Counted from the first letter of the stretch, positions 16,551-26,457 are shown. The stretch is DNA of 55,082 nt from DATFKA01 sp042095835 (GCA_042095835.1 JBELML010000025.1:1-55082); one strand, 5' to 3'. Translations and numbers: made by a program. The notes: generated from the sequence alone by a model not told the origin.

Positions 16551-16718
16551 GATGTGGTGACGTTGTGATGTGATGACATGGGGACGTGAAGAGACGTGAA
16601 GACATATAGTGACGTTGTGATGTGATGATATGGAGAGGTGAATACATGTGGAGACATGGGGATGTGTGAGCAGCGCAAATCACTACTTCAACATGTCACG
16701 ATATCTCCACATAAGTAC
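16551..16718. repeat. Degenerate GTGATG polar repeat
   Basis: The block is built from GTGATG, GACATGG and GACGTGAAG-type words. A 25-bp unit at 16557-16581 recurs at 16609-16633 with one difference (period 52). The last 30 bases switch to the complementary strand type (ATGTCACGATATCTCCACAT), as in the block at 10570-10735. It fills the whole space between the convergent transglycosylase and porW stops. A minus-strand frame through it is only translated repeat. Confidence 0.55.
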
Positions 16719-19604
16719 CTAGTCATTTAGGTAGTTATTCTCGAAGAAGGCATCGTAGCCTATCAAGGTTTTGGCCCGTAGAATCTCCCGGTAGTTGTTG
16801 AGACTGATGGGGAAAATATCATAATCTACATCTCCTTGAACAAAATCCGTTTCATTTTTCTCGGCACCTTCGTAATACTTCATCGCTTCAGCTCTATTCT
16901 TGAATCTGCGCACAATTAAGAGTGGTCTGCGTGTATTTGGATCATTCCCCAAAAAGACATTGGAAATGGTCAAGCGTTGTGGTCGGTGGTACTTCTTATT
17001 ATAATCAGAAAGATTGACTTTTCTCTCATTAAGGTTCACATCTCCGTTGAAAGCGATAATGACAAAGTGAACTTGATTATCATTCAATTTGAAGTTGCGA
17101 TCTCCAGGTGTAGTACCATTTTGCCCTCCTGGTAGTCTGGCAGACGCTCCACCTATGATTCTCAGGATTTCTCTAGCCGTTCTGGATTCATCCGTTTCGG
17201 GATGTTTGGTGATGACCTGAGAAAGAGCATTTTTATAAGCATCTTCTCCTTGTAGCTTACCGGTGGTTAATGCGTTCAGCAAATCGAATCGGGCTTGTAG
17301 TTTATTGGCTACGCCAAACTTAATTTTAGCATCATCTGCCATGCGTTTAGCATCCGTATATTTACCTTCCTGGAAAGCTTGATAGGCATTGTCATAATAG
17401 ACATTGAGTTGGTACTCCTCATCGGCAAGCTTGGCTGCATACTCTGGGTCTGTCAATACCCGCGCATACTTACTCGAAGCATATTTGTCTAATATTTTTC
17501 TTCTATAGGAATTGGCCTTTGGCGTATCATTTAAGTCGCTATAGGCTAGGTAGAGGTAATACCATGACTCCAACTCGTAATTATTTCTAGGGAATCGATT
17601 ATTTAATTCTTCTAGGACCTCCGTTGTTTTCTTATAATTATTCAAGCGATCTCTATACAGTGTCCCCAGTTCAAACATGGCATCCATAATTGCGAGCTCC
17701 GCTTTGGTGCGATCAGATTCTGTACGCGGGATATCTTTCAGAAGTTCTTTCAATTGATCTTCGGTCAGGGCATCTGCTGCTGAAACATCTGGTATTTCTT
17801 CGATGACGACCTCACCCTCGCCTGATTCCGCAATGGAGGTATTCGTTAAGGCTGATCTTCTTCGCCAGTTATCTTCTAGGTTACGGATGCCCCATTTTCG
17901 TTGAAAGTCTCTTTGACCGCGTTTTACGGATCGATCGTCGTAGGCGAAAAAGCTGGATTCTTCGCGGTTATTTCCGATTCGTATATTTTGAATCGACGGT
18001 CTGGTTGGTGTAGCTGCGATAGGATTTGCTGCTTGGGTGGCAGCTGCTCGTTTGGCTTCTTGCTCTTTCTTGAATTTATCAAATGCGAACTCTTTTAAAG
18101 CTTCATCGCTTAAATTTCCGAGTTGTAGAAAGCTATCCTGCTGCTCAATGATCTGAATGTTTTTAGCAATATCGGTCAAGTTTCTGCTGAGGGCATCAAC
18201 TCTTGGATAGCGCTCATCTGTTTTATTCATAGTAGTAGCAGTGCTATCGTAGTAGTTTTTTGCTAAAACATAATCTTCATCATTGTAGTAAATGTCTGCT
18301 ACGGCTAGATAAGACTCTGCTTTCTGAATGCGGTTGGAGGTACTATAGCGCAAAGACTCTTTAAAGTAAGCTAAGGCTTCTTGTTTGTCGCCTAGCTCCA
18401 TCGCAATTTCTGCCATAGCATAATAAATCTGATCTCGATACTCCAAATTTTTCTCATCTCTGGCTAAACGCTCCAGATTGGCTATCGCTTCATTACCGGA
18501 GCCTTTACCTGCTTTCCAGGAATTAAGAGTCATATTGAGTCGGCAGTTGAACTCCATCTCATAGTCAGGCCCGTACTTTAAGACTTGCTGATAGGTATCA
18601 AAAGCTTTAGCGCCATTACCGGTGCGCTCATATATTTGTGCCAAAATAAATGCTATCCTTGCTTTCCCTTTCTGTCCTTTATAACTAGAAATGGCGGCTT
18701 CTAATGGAGCAATTGCTGAAGCTAAATCTTTGCGGTAGATGTAATAGTAAGCCAATGCTTGGGAAGCTTGCGGTACGATATCATCGTATATCTTTGGATT
18801 CTGACTTAGATTATTCATGAATCGTAATGCCGCATCATAATTGTCTCTTTCGATCAAAGTACGAGCGAGTAGCAATTGTCCCTCTTGAAAGGCAGGGCGG
18901 TGTTTCAAACCATAGTTATCGGGCTCTTCGAATTGACGTTCTGCTTTTTTAGCAGCTTCTAGCTCCGCTTTTTTGGTTTCAGCTAAATCTTCTTTTTTGT
19001 TTTGTGCGGCTTTACCCTTACCTTTTTTCCGTTTCTTTTTCTCTCTTAAATACTTACGGCGTTTCTTTTTTGCGGACTGCTTCTTTTTCTTTTTCTTCTT
19101 CTTTTTGGAGGTTTTCTTTTTATCACGGCTAGCCTTGGATGCAGCCTCCCTTTTTGCAATATCAACAGGATCAAAATTATTGACGAGGTAGCGCAGGGTT
19201 TTCTCAGCAGATTCATAATCTTGCTTGTAAAACTGAGCCTTGGCCACTAAGAGATAAGAATCATCGGCCCATTGGCTCTGAGGGTTGACGGCCACTACGC
19301 GTGTTAGCTTTTCAATTGCCAAATCCATATCTGGTGTGATGGCCTGCGGATTTTCATTGGTCAACTCTATATATAGAGGAAGCAATTGATTATAGTTGTC
19401 TCTGTGCCCTTGTTCTAAGGAATAGGAAGTGGCTTTATAAATCTCATTAGCATTAAAATAGCCATTGTACTTCGAGGTAACATTACTATATAATTTACCT
19501 AAAGCAGACTTGTCATCCTTCTTTTTCTGGGTTACACAACCACTCAATACAAAAACCAACAATAGGAGTGTGGCCCACCAATTTCTTCTTCTTAACACGT
19601 TCAA
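16719..19604 (-). CDS. porW: PorW/SprE-type TPR lipoprotein of the type IX secretion system
   Basis: A 961-residue lipoprotein with lipobox LSGC (Cys23), then the SKYNGYFNANE segment typical of PorW/SprE, and tetratricopeptide-like helices through most of the chain. PorW/SprE is a periplasmic lipoprotein needed for type IX secretion and gliding. Residues 151-222 are an unusual lysine-rich stretch, including nine Lys in a row (167-175). The C-terminal domain (about 840-961) carries VHFVIIAFNG and SNVFLGNDPNTRRPLLIVRR. No ATG exists in frame near the start. Initiation would be at TTG 19604 or GTG 19598, below an in-frame stop. Other T9SS genes are not in the window. Confidence 0.82.
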   Translation of the reverse strand: MNVLRRRNWWATLLLLVFVLSGCVTQKKKDDKSALGKLYSNVTSKYNGYFNANEIYKATSYSLEQGHRDNYNQLLPLYIELTNENPQAITPDMDLAIEKLTRVVAVNPQSQWADDSYLLVAKAQFYKQDYESAEKTLRYLVNNFDPVDIAKREAASKASRDKKKTSKKKKKKKKKQSAKKKRRKYLREKKKRKKGKGKAAQNKKEDLAETKKAELEAAKKAERQFEEPDNYGLKHRPAFQEGQLLLARTLIERDNYDAALRFMNNLSQNPKIYDDIVPQASQALAYYYIYRKDLASAIAPLEAAISSYKGQKGKARIAFILAQIYERTGNGAKAFDTYQQVLKYGPDYEMEFNCRLNMTLNSWKAGKGSGNEAIANLERLARDEKNLEYRDQIYYAMAEIAMELGDKQEALAYFKESLRYSTSNRIQKAESYLAVADIYYNDEDYVLAKNYYDSTATTMNKTDERYPRVDALSRNLTDIAKNIQIIEQQDSFLQLGNLSDEALKEFAFDKFKKEQEAKRAAATQAANPIAATPTRPSIQNIRIGNNREESSFFAYDDRSVKRGQRDFQRKWGIRNLEDNWRRRSALTNTSIAESGEGEVVIEEIPDVSAADALTEDQLKELLKDIPRTESDRTKAELAIMDAMFELGTLYRDRLNNYKKTTEVLEELNNRFPRNNYELESWYYLYLAYSDLNDTPKANSYRRKILDKYASSKYARVLTDPEYAAKLADEEYQLNVYYDNAYQAFQEGKYTDAKRMADDAKIKFGVANKLQARFDLLNALTTGKLQGEDAYKNALSQVITKHPETDESRTAREILRIIGGASARLPGGQNGTTPGDRNFKLNDNQVHFVIIAFNGDVNLNERKVNLSDYNKKYHRPQRLTISNVFLGNDPNTRRPLLIVRRFKNRAEAMKYYEGAEKNETDFVQGDVDYDIFPISLNNYREILRAKTLIGYDAFFENNYLND

Positions 19605-19868
19605 CTGATTTAAGGATTAATCCAATTTTTGCGAAAGACATCCTGTTTAGAAACAAAAATAAAATCTTAGATACCTTCTTCCTTTGTAAAACGTTTAAAA
19701 GGAATCATTCTTTTTGCCTAAAGAAGGAGGTCGTATCGAAAAGTTTTAATTTTTGAATTACTTAAGATAACTTTGCTCCTTTCATAACACGAAAATCAAA
19801 TTTTTATTTTCTAAGAAATGCACCAATCAAGGTGTCTTTCTTTCGCAGCAAAGCAAAGGTAGCTATTT

Positions 19869-20759
19869 ATGGAAGAAAAAACAGGCCGGTGGCAAAAGTG
19901 GCGTGAGAATTTGCAGCACCAATTTAGATTAGTGATCATGAGAGATGAGACCTTCGAGGAGGTGAGGTCGCTCAAGTTGAATATGCTTAATATTTATCTT
20001 TTATTGAGTTCCATCTTTGTAGTGGTCTCTATATTGATCTATTGTTTGATTGCTTTTACACCACTCAAAAAATATGTTGCCTTGCCTGCTTCTCCTCGGG
20101 ATAGCAAAGAAACCCTTGCGCTCAAGATGCAAGTCGATTCCCTGAATGAGGCACTCGCCGATTGGGACCTCTATATACAAGGACAGAAGAATCGCCTCAT
20201 GGATAGAGTGACGACTACGGATGATATCGAATTGCCGACCTCCAATCCAGACTCGCCCTTAGTGGAGCGCGGATTAGAACCGAATCCAGTAGATGATCAG
20301 TTGAGAGAAGAGGTGAGCTTTGATCAAATCGGGCAAACCCTCAGGGATGGTCAAGACCGGAGCCCACTGAATACTAGTGTACGCCTGGAGCAGCTCTTCT
20401 TTGTAGCGCCCGTCAGTGGGGAAATAAGCGCCCGATTTATGGCAGATAAAAACCACTATGGGGTCGATGTTTTAGCACCTAAAAATACAGCTGTTAAATC
20501 TGCTTTAGATGGCTATGTGTTTTTCTCCGATTGGACATTAGAGACGGGGAATACGATTGGGGTGCAGCACAGTAATAATATTATCACTTTTTATAAGCAT
20601 AATTCTTCCTTGCTCAAGGAGGTGGGTAGTTTTGTCAATGCAGGAGAGGCTATTGCTATTATTGGAAATACAGGTACGCTTTCTGATGGGCCACATCTAC
20701 ATTTTGAGTTGTGGTATAATGGTAAAGCTGTCAATCCTCAGGATTATATCAGTTTTTAG
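19869..20759 (+). CDS. Membrane-anchored M23 family metallopeptidase
   Basis: A 296-residue protein with one membrane helix (about 38-62), a periplasmic linker and a C-terminal LytM/M23 domain (about 180-296). Zinc ligands are visible: HYGVD (His and Asp) and HLHFE (second catalytic and ligand His). The domain would cut peptidoglycan cross-bridges or act as a divisome or envelope scaffold. The N-terminal cytoplasmic part (WQKWRENLQHQFRLVIMRD) is typical of the Bacteroidota M23 proteins involved in cell shape. TAACTTTG at 19768-19775 could be a -7 box, but no -33 element is correctly spaced. Confidence 0.87.
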   Translation: MEEKTGRWQKWRENLQHQFRLVIMRDETFEEVRSLKLNMLNIYLLLSSIFVVVSILIYCLIAFTPLKKYVALPASPRDSKETLALKMQVDSLNEALADWDLYIQGQKNRLMDRVTTTDDIELPTSNPDSPLVERGLEPNPVDDQLREEVSFDQIGQTLRDGQDRSPLNTSVRLEQLFFVAPVSGEISARFMADKNHYGVDVLAPKNTAVKSALDGYVFFSDWTLETGNTIGVQHSNNIITFYKHNSSLLKEVGSFVNAGEAIAIIGNTGTLSDGPHLHFELWYNGKAVNPQDYISF

Positions 20760-20831
20760 GGAATGGGAGAATGATTGAATGGGTTAATGCTTTCTCATTG
20801 AGCATTTTACATTTTTCATTGCCTGTGGAGC

Positions 20832-21740
20832 TTATTTTTCAAAGAGCTGTTTTAGCGCATCTTCTAATTTGGGATATAAGAACTGAAAACCTGTATCCTC
20901 GATCTTTTGACTCGATATTTTAGCACCGCTGAGCACGACATCTGCCATTTCTCCCATTCCTAGGCGAAGTGCAAAAGCTGGTGTGGGTACCACTAAAGCT
21001 TTTTTGCCACTCATCTGAACCATCTTTTCAACTAGTGCTTTATTGGTTTCCGGATTTGGTGCTACACCGTTATAAAAGCCCTCCATATCCTCCTGCTGGA
21101 TAGCGTGGATAAACATCCTTGCTAGGTCATCGATATGAATCCAGGAGTACCATTGCTGTCCAAAACCAAAATAGGGCGCCACACCAAAGGGTAGACTCAT
21201 AGACATCTTGGGGAATGCGCCACCACCATTGGCCAAAACGACACCAATGCGAATAGCTACGGTCCGAAGATCAGTTGCTTCTACCTCTTTTATGGCTGCT
21301 TCCCAGGCAATACAACTCTCTGCTAAAAAACCTTTCTTGCCGGCTGCACTTTCCTCCGTGAGTAGTTCATTTCCTCTATCACCGTAGATGCCAATTGCAG
21401 CACTAGCAAGGTAAGCCTTGGGTTGGTGTTTCGTCTTTTTGATAGCTTCCAATAAAAGTGCTGTAGATTGGGTGCGACTACTAATGATTAATTCCTTTCT
21501 AGCTTTTGTCCACGGTTTGTCTGCAATACCAGTGCCGGCGAGATTGATTATATAATCTGCTTGTAGAACAGCTCGTTCGTCGATTACCTTTTTTTGGAGG
21601 TCCCAAGCATAAGCAGGGTAGGTAGCACTAAGGTTTTCAGTCCTGCTAAGGTGGATAACTTGGTGGCCTTCTATAGTAAGGAGTTCTGATAATCGATTTC
21701 CGATGAGGCCTGTACCTCCTGCGATGAGTATAGTTGACAT
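20832..21740 (-). CDS. TIGR01777-family (YfcH-like) NAD(P)-dependent epimerase
   Basis: This 302-residue extended short-chain dehydrogenase has the dinucleotide motif AGGTGLIGNRLSELL (about 7-21). Other family blocks are INLAGTGIADKPWTKARK, the active-site region with SAAIGIYGDRG, GWAWIHIDDL-like WYSWIHIDDLARMF and a C-terminal domain with GEMADVVLSGAKI and FQFLYPKLEDALKQL. The substrate of this family is not known. The gene stands alone, convergent with the M23 gene; the 72-bp gap contains TGAATG- and CATTGAG-type words resembling the other polar repeats. Confidence 0.88.
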   Translation of the reverse strand: MSTILIAGGTGLIGNRLSELLTIEGHQVIHLSRTENLSATYPAYAWDLQKKVIDERAVLQADYIINLAGTGIADKPWTKARKELIISSRTQSTALLLEAIKKTKHQPKAYLASAAIGIYGDRGNELLTEESAAGKKGFLAESCIAWEAAIKEVEATDLRTVAIRIGVVLANGGGAFPKMSMSLPFGVAPYFGFGQQWYSWIHIDDLARMFIHAIQQEDMEGFYNGVAPNPETNKALVEKMVQMSGKKALVVPTPAFALRLGMGEMADVVLSGAKISSQKIEDTGFQFLYPKLEDALKQLFEK

Positions 21741-21969
21741 TAGCTAAGAGTATGCTATTCCCGATTTCAATCGAGTATTATTTAGAGAAGTAGTGATCAT
21801 TCAATCAATCAAACAGAGTGGATAAGATTAGGTTTAAGCAATAAAAAATTAAATACGTTTGAGCTTCTTTATTTTACCGATCATTCCAAAAAATATGCTA
21901 ATTTTAACTATCCCATAAAAGGACTTAATAAAAGAAGCTATCAGTCTAACATACCAAAATTTTTAACTC

Positions 21970-23748
21970 ATGAACCACGTGAACATTATCACAAGCCTGG
22001 CCTTGCTATTGCTGGTCATCTCTTGTAAGCAAGAACCTTCTACTACAGGAATTATTGATTTTAAACATACAGACAATACCGTTCGAGTTCGCTTGGAAGG
22101 GAGTGTGAAAAATGTACTTCCTTTGTATGGAAGCTTACTTTATGAAAGTGCTGTGAATAGTCAGATATATAATTATTTGATTAACTACAATCCAGTCTCG
22201 AACGAATTTGAACCAGAGTTGATTAAAGAGATTCCGTCTTTAAAGACTAATGAAGCGGATGCGATAGGCACATATAGTTATACCTTCGAAATTTTAGAAG
22301 AAGCTCAATGGGCAGATGGTAGTCCCGTTACCGCCAAAGATTTTATAGTTACTCTCAAATCAATATTTAACCCACTACAGGAAGCATCCATCAGAACACG
22401 AGCTATCCTGACAGGGGAGTTTAATGATGTTGTAACTTATGACACAAATCCTAAAAAATTTACAATTTTCTTTGATAATTTATCTGTGCAATCTTTAGAA
22501 ACATTTACCAATGTCACGCCTGTCATGCCAGCGGCAGTACTAGATCCAGGTAACACTTTAGATGCAATTCCTTTAGTGGATTTACTCAATCCGAATAATG
22601 CCGATAGACTAGCCGACAATGCCATTCTGCAAGAGCAAGAGCAACGTTTAAGTAGTGTTGATTTTCTTAGAGATTTAGAAAATTTACAAGGCTCCGGACC
22701 ATACACGCTAACGAGTTGGGAAACCGAACAGCAATTGGTATTAACCAGAAAAACAAATTGGTGGGGAGATCAAATTTCCAAGGAAACACATTGGAATTTG
22801 AATGCTTATCCAGATCAACTTATCTACCTACCATTACCAGAACCTAATGCCGCTTATGCCGCAATAAAATCGGAGGATTTAGATGCATCAAATAAATTAC
22901 CCGAAGCTTCCTTCGAAGAATTAAAATCTGAATCAGGTGATAAATATGATTTTTTAACCGTAAATGCCGCAAGGGTTTATTTCTTAGCTATAAACACCCG
23001 TAGACCAAAACTTGCTCAAAAAGAAGTAAGGCAAGCAATTGCTTATGCACTTGATATTGATGAGGTGCTAAATACAGTTTACAATGGATATGGACAACGG
23101 ACCAGCTCTCCGGTATATCCTACTCAGGATGAATTCAATAGCGATTTAGAAGTGATACAACAGAATATTGATAAAGCAAAATCCCTACTTAAAGAAGCAG
23201 GATGGGAAGACTCCAATAATGATGGTATTGTAGATAAAGAAATTGATGGAGAACGAGTAGAGCTTAGCCTACAATATGTAGCAAGCCCCAGTTCTCAATC
23301 TAAAAATACGGGCTTATTATTCCAGAGCCATGCCAAACTTGCAGGCATTGATCTTCAGGTTGATCAACAAGCCTTAGGTGATTATTTTACGAGCCTAAGA
23401 TCTGTAAATTTTGATATTATTTCGACGGGAACATCCATTACTCCAATCTGGAATCCGAGACAATCTTGGCATACTGAAGGGCAAAATAGACCAGGCTTTG
23501 GGAATGCAGAAAGTGATGCCTTAATTGAAAAAATTGTTTCAGAATTGGATAAGGAAAAACGTAATGATATGTGCAAAGAATTACAAGTCCTCATTGCAGA
23601 TCAGCAACCTGTCATCTTTTTGCACGTACCTAAGACCACTATAGCAGTGCACAAGCGCTTCGACTATGATGTATTCGAATGGTTCGAAGGTTTCGAACCA
23701 CGATGGTTCAAACTGAAGGAAGCGTATAAAGGATTAAGCCAAAATTAA
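21970..23748 (+). CDS. Peptide/nickel-type ABC transporter substrate-binding lipoprotein
   Basis: A 592-residue SBP_bac_5 family protein anchored by Cys19 (lipobox VISC). Family blocks include ADGSPVTAKDFIVTL, GSGPYTLTSWETEQQL, then VRQAIAYALDIDEVLNTVY and a C-terminal CKELQVLIADQQPVIFLH. It would bind oligopeptides or a similar ligand in the periplasm and deliver it to the two permeases encoded next. The permease gene starts 13 bp after the stop, so the three genes form an operon. The cognate ATPase genes are not nearby. Confidence 0.87.
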   Translation: MNHVNIITSLALLLLVISCKQEPSTTGIIDFKHTDNTVRVRLEGSVKNVLPLYGSLLYESAVNSQIYNYLINYNPVSNEFEPELIKEIPSLKTNEADAIGTYSYTFEILEEAQWADGSPVTAKDFIVTLKSIFNPLQEASIRTRAILTGEFNDVVTYDTNPKKFTIFFDNLSVQSLETFTNVTPVMPAAVLDPGNTLDAIPLVDLLNPNNADRLADNAILQEQEQRLSSVDFLRDLENLQGSGPYTLTSWETEQQLVLTRKTNWWGDQISKETHWNLNAYPDQLIYLPLPEPNAAYAAIKSEDLDASNKLPEASFEELKSESGDKYDFLTVNAARVYFLAINTRRPKLAQKEVRQAIAYALDIDEVLNTVYNGYGQRTSSPVYPTQDEFNSDLEVIQQNIDKAKSLLKEAGWEDSNNDGIVDKEIDGERVELSLQYVASPSSQSKNTGLLFQSHAKLAGIDLQVDQQALGDYFTSLRSVNFDIISTGTSITPIWNPRQSWHTEGQNRPGFGNAESDALIEKIVSELDKEKRNDMCKELQVLIADQQPVIFLHVPKTTIAVHKRFDYDVFEWFEGFEPRWFKLKEAYKGLSQN

Positions 23749-23761
23749 GATTTTCACCAGC

Positions 23762-25180
23762 ATGCTGGCATTTGTTTTGAAGCGTGGGATTTGGTTCCTG
23801 CCTACTTTATTTATTATCACAATTGTAGCTTTCGGATTGAGCAAGATGGCTCCTGGTGATCCAGTCTATCTCTATATGGAAGGGAGTAGTGGGAATCTAC
23901 CTGATAATAGAAAGGTAAGGGAGCGCATGTACGTGGAGACCAAGAAAAAGTTAGAGCTTGATTATCCGGCTTTTTACTTTTCCTTTCAGCCCAAAGCGTA
24001 TCCTGATACCTTGTATCGCTTGCTCACCAAGGACGAGCGAACAACTGCCAGGATGCTGGTTGCCCAATTTGGGGATTGGCCAAGCATCCAAAACTATTTG
24101 CAAGAACTGGAAAACTTGTATGAAGTCAGTATGGCTCTATCTGATAGTATTGGTAGGGATGCTTTGTTCTCTATTCGATCGAGATTAGAAGGCTTACAAA
24201 CCCAAACGGATACAACCCTGATCCGGAAAAGATTAGAGCTACACACTCAGGCCCTAGGGGAAAATAATGTTGAGGAGTTCTTTTCACCCAACCAGGAGCA
24301 GCTACTTACTGCCTACCAAAATATGCTAAGCAATGCGAATAGGAAACTCCTGTATACCCCAAAGCTTAGTTGGCACGGCACACAAAACCAGTATCATCGT
24401 TGGTTGAGTCGTTTGTTGAAAGGAGACTTTGGTTATTCTTATCGAGATGGCCTTCCTTCGGGGTTTAAGATTCGTAACGCGCTGCGGTGGACGATTGCGC
24501 TAAATGTGGTGGCCCTAGTCTTAGCTTATGGCTTGTCTATTTTTTTGGGCGTATATATGGCAGTGAGAAAAGGCCAAAGAACGGATCGTTGGCTGACTTT
24601 TGGTTTGTTTTTACTGTATTCTTTACCGTCTTTTTGGTTGGCTACAATGTTCCTTTTGGTTTTTGGGACACCAGATTATGGTGTCCAGCTATTTTCTATT
24701 TTAGAGCTTACCAATTTATCTTCCTCGGCTAGTTTCAGTGAGCGGTTTTGGACAACGGCCCGATATATGATTCTACCGGTATTTTGTCTGGCCTATAGTT
24801 CCATTGCTATCATCACACTACAGATGCGTGGTGGGATGGTGGAAGCGCTACAAATGGATTATGTGAGGACCGCTTACGCCAAGGGATTGCCTAAAAAGCA
24901 AGTGGTTTGGAAGCATGCTTTTCGTAATGCGCTTTTTCCAGTCATTACTTTATTAGGTGGATTATTTCCAAGCATAATTACTGGGGCGGTGATCATTGAA
25001 AATATCTTTAATATACCAGGCATGGGTAAATTAATGGTAGTATCAATTTTTCAAAAGGATTGGCCGGTTGTCTACGTGATTATGATTCTATCTGCCATCT
25101 TAACGATGGTAGGTATCCTAGTAGCAGATATTTTGTACGGCCTGGCAGATCCACGGGTAAGGTTTAAAAATAAGAAGTAA
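23762..25180 (+). CDS. DppB/OppB-like ABC permease with a large periplasmic insertion
   Basis: A 472-residue inner-membrane permease, about 140 residues longer than typical DppB. The first helix (about 5-27) with MAPGDPV is followed by ELDYPAFYF, which normally runs straight into Q..YLRWL...GDFG. Here a helical, soluble-looking insertion of about 130 residues (about 75-210) intervenes before YHRWLSRLLKGDFGYSYRDG. The five remaining helices and the ATPase-docking EAA loop (DYVRTAYAKGLPKKQVVWKH) are normal. It is translated 8 bp before the next permease gene. Confidence 0.87.
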   Translation: MLAFVLKRGIWFLPTLFIITIVAFGLSKMAPGDPVYLYMEGSSGNLPDNRKVRERMYVETKKKLELDYPAFYFSFQPKAYPDTLYRLLTKDERTTARMLVAQFGDWPSIQNYLQELENLYEVSMALSDSIGRDALFSIRSRLEGLQTQTDTTLIRKRLELHTQALGENNVEEFFSPNQEQLLTAYQNMLSNANRKLLYTPKLSWHGTQNQYHRWLSRLLKGDFGYSYRDGLPSGFKIRNALRWTIALNVVALVLAYGLSIFLGVYMAVRKGQRTDRWLTFGLFLLYSLPSFWLATMFLLVFGTPDYGVQLFSILELTNLSSSASFSERFWTTARYMILPVFCLAYSSIAIITLQMRGGMVEALQMDYVRTAYAKGLPKKQVVWKHAFRNALFPVITLLGGLFPSIITGAVIIENIFNIPGMGKLMVVSIFQKDWPVVYVIMILSAILTMVGILVADILYGLADPRVRFKNKK

Positions 25181-25188
25181 CACTATTT

Positions 25189-26457
25189 ATGTCGAATTCA
25201 TCGCAAGGCTATAGCTATTGGGCACAAATTCGTGCTGCCTTTTGGGACAGACGACCCAATAGATGGGCTATGCGTATCTTATTCTTCCTAATATTTGTGG
25301 CAATTTTCGGAGATTTTATTGCCAATGAAAGGCCTGTTTTATGTCGGCTCGAAGGTCAGCGTATTTATAGTCCTATTCTTAAAAGTTATGCAGTTGGATT
25401 GGGGCTAGCAAAAGGAAATACAGAAGAATTTCGTGGTAATTGGGCTGAAAAAAAATACGATTTTGCCTGGTTTCCTATGATTCCTTATTCCGCCAATACT
25501 ATAGATAGTAAAAGCCAGGGTTTCACAGCTCCGAATGATCGCCAAAATGTAAAGTCCTGGCGTTGGAGGCATTGGCTGGGGACGGATGCGATTGGGCGAG
25601 ATGTAGCTGCGGGCATGGTGAGTGGTACGCGTACCGCTTTATTGGTCGGCTTGATCGCAATGTCAATAGCCATGCTACTAGGTTTATTTCTAGGTTTGAT
25701 AGCGGGGTTTTATGGAGATTCGGATTTTAAAATGTATGGACTACAATTGCTTCTGGTGCTTCTTGGTTTGCCCTTAGTTGTTTTTTATGCGTTTGTGGTT
25801 GATGAATATACATTCGTAGGTGATGCTTTGATTACAAATATTTTCTTTCGTTCTCTATTCTTAGGCCTGGGTGTTTATCTTCTTAGTCTTTCTGGAAAGT
25901 GGCTGGCAAGGTTAAGTGGTTTTAAAAGAAAGCTTTCCATGCCCTTGGACAGCCTCATTATGCGCTTGGTAGAAATTGTAAATGCCTTGCCTGGACTATT
26001 GTTGATTCTGGCCATTTTAGCTATTGTGAAAGCCTCTTCTATCTACATTGTTATGGTCATCATAGGGTTAATATCCTGGACTTCAGTGACTCGTTTTATG
26101 CGCGCTGAAATGCTGCGCATTCGAGAAATGGAATATATTCAGGCGGCCCGTGTTTTGGGTTTTTCTGATGCCCGGATTATCCTGCGCCATGCCTTACCCA
26201 ATGGGATTCGTCCAATTTTGATCACCCTTTCCTTTGGTATGGCTGGAGCCATCCTAATTGAAGCTTTTCTTTCTTTTTTAGGGATTGGCCTACCCGCTGA
26301 TACCGTGACCTGGGGTTCTATGTTGCGATCTATTCAGGACAACCTAGGGGCAGGAGCCTGGTGGCTTGGATTTTTTCCAGGTATGGCCATTTTTATCGCG
26401 GTGGCAACCTTCAACTTGATAGGAGAGGGGCTTACCCATGCTCTAGGTAAAGATTAG
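25189..26457 (+). CDS. DppC/OppC-like ABC permease with an enlarged first loop
   Basis: The 422-residue partner of the DppB-like permease. After helix 1 (about 27-46) there is an extended loop of about 80 residues up to the DppC signature HWLGTDAIGRDVAAGMVSGTR. A further extra segment with two hydrophobic stretches (about 180-235) precedes the core. The EAA loop is EYIQAARVLGFSDARIILRH, followed by LPNGIRPILI. The C-terminal ISFLG-type block is LSFLGIGLP. The gene overlaps the end of the convergent deacetylase-like gene by 4 bp. Confidence 0.87.
   Translation: MSNSSQGYSYWAQIRAAFWDRRPNRWAMRILFFLIFVAIFGDFIANERPVLCRLEGQRIYSPILKSYAVGLGLAKGNTEEFRGNWAEKKYDFAWFPMIPYSANTIDSKSQGFTAPNDRQNVKSWRWRHWLGTDAIGRDVAAGMVSGTRTALLVGLIAMSIAMLLGLFLGLIAGFYGDSDFKMYGLQLLLVLLGLPLVVFYAFVVDEYTFVGDALITNIFFRSLFLGLGVYLLSLSGKWLARLSGFKRKLSMPLDSLIMRLVEIVNALPGLLLILAILAIVKASSIYIVMVIIGLISWTSVTRFMRAEMLRIREMEYIQAARVLGFSDARIILRHALPNGIRPILITLSFGMAGAILIEAFLSFLGIGLPADTVTWGSMLRSIQDNLGAGAWWLGFFPGMAIFIAVATFNLIGEGLTHALGKD

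Noticed and set aside
16370..16678. Minus-strand open frame rich in His, Ser and Thr across the N gap
   Set aside because: It is translation of the GTGATG repeat and of Ns; codon pattern follows the repeat words and no protein family is recognisable.
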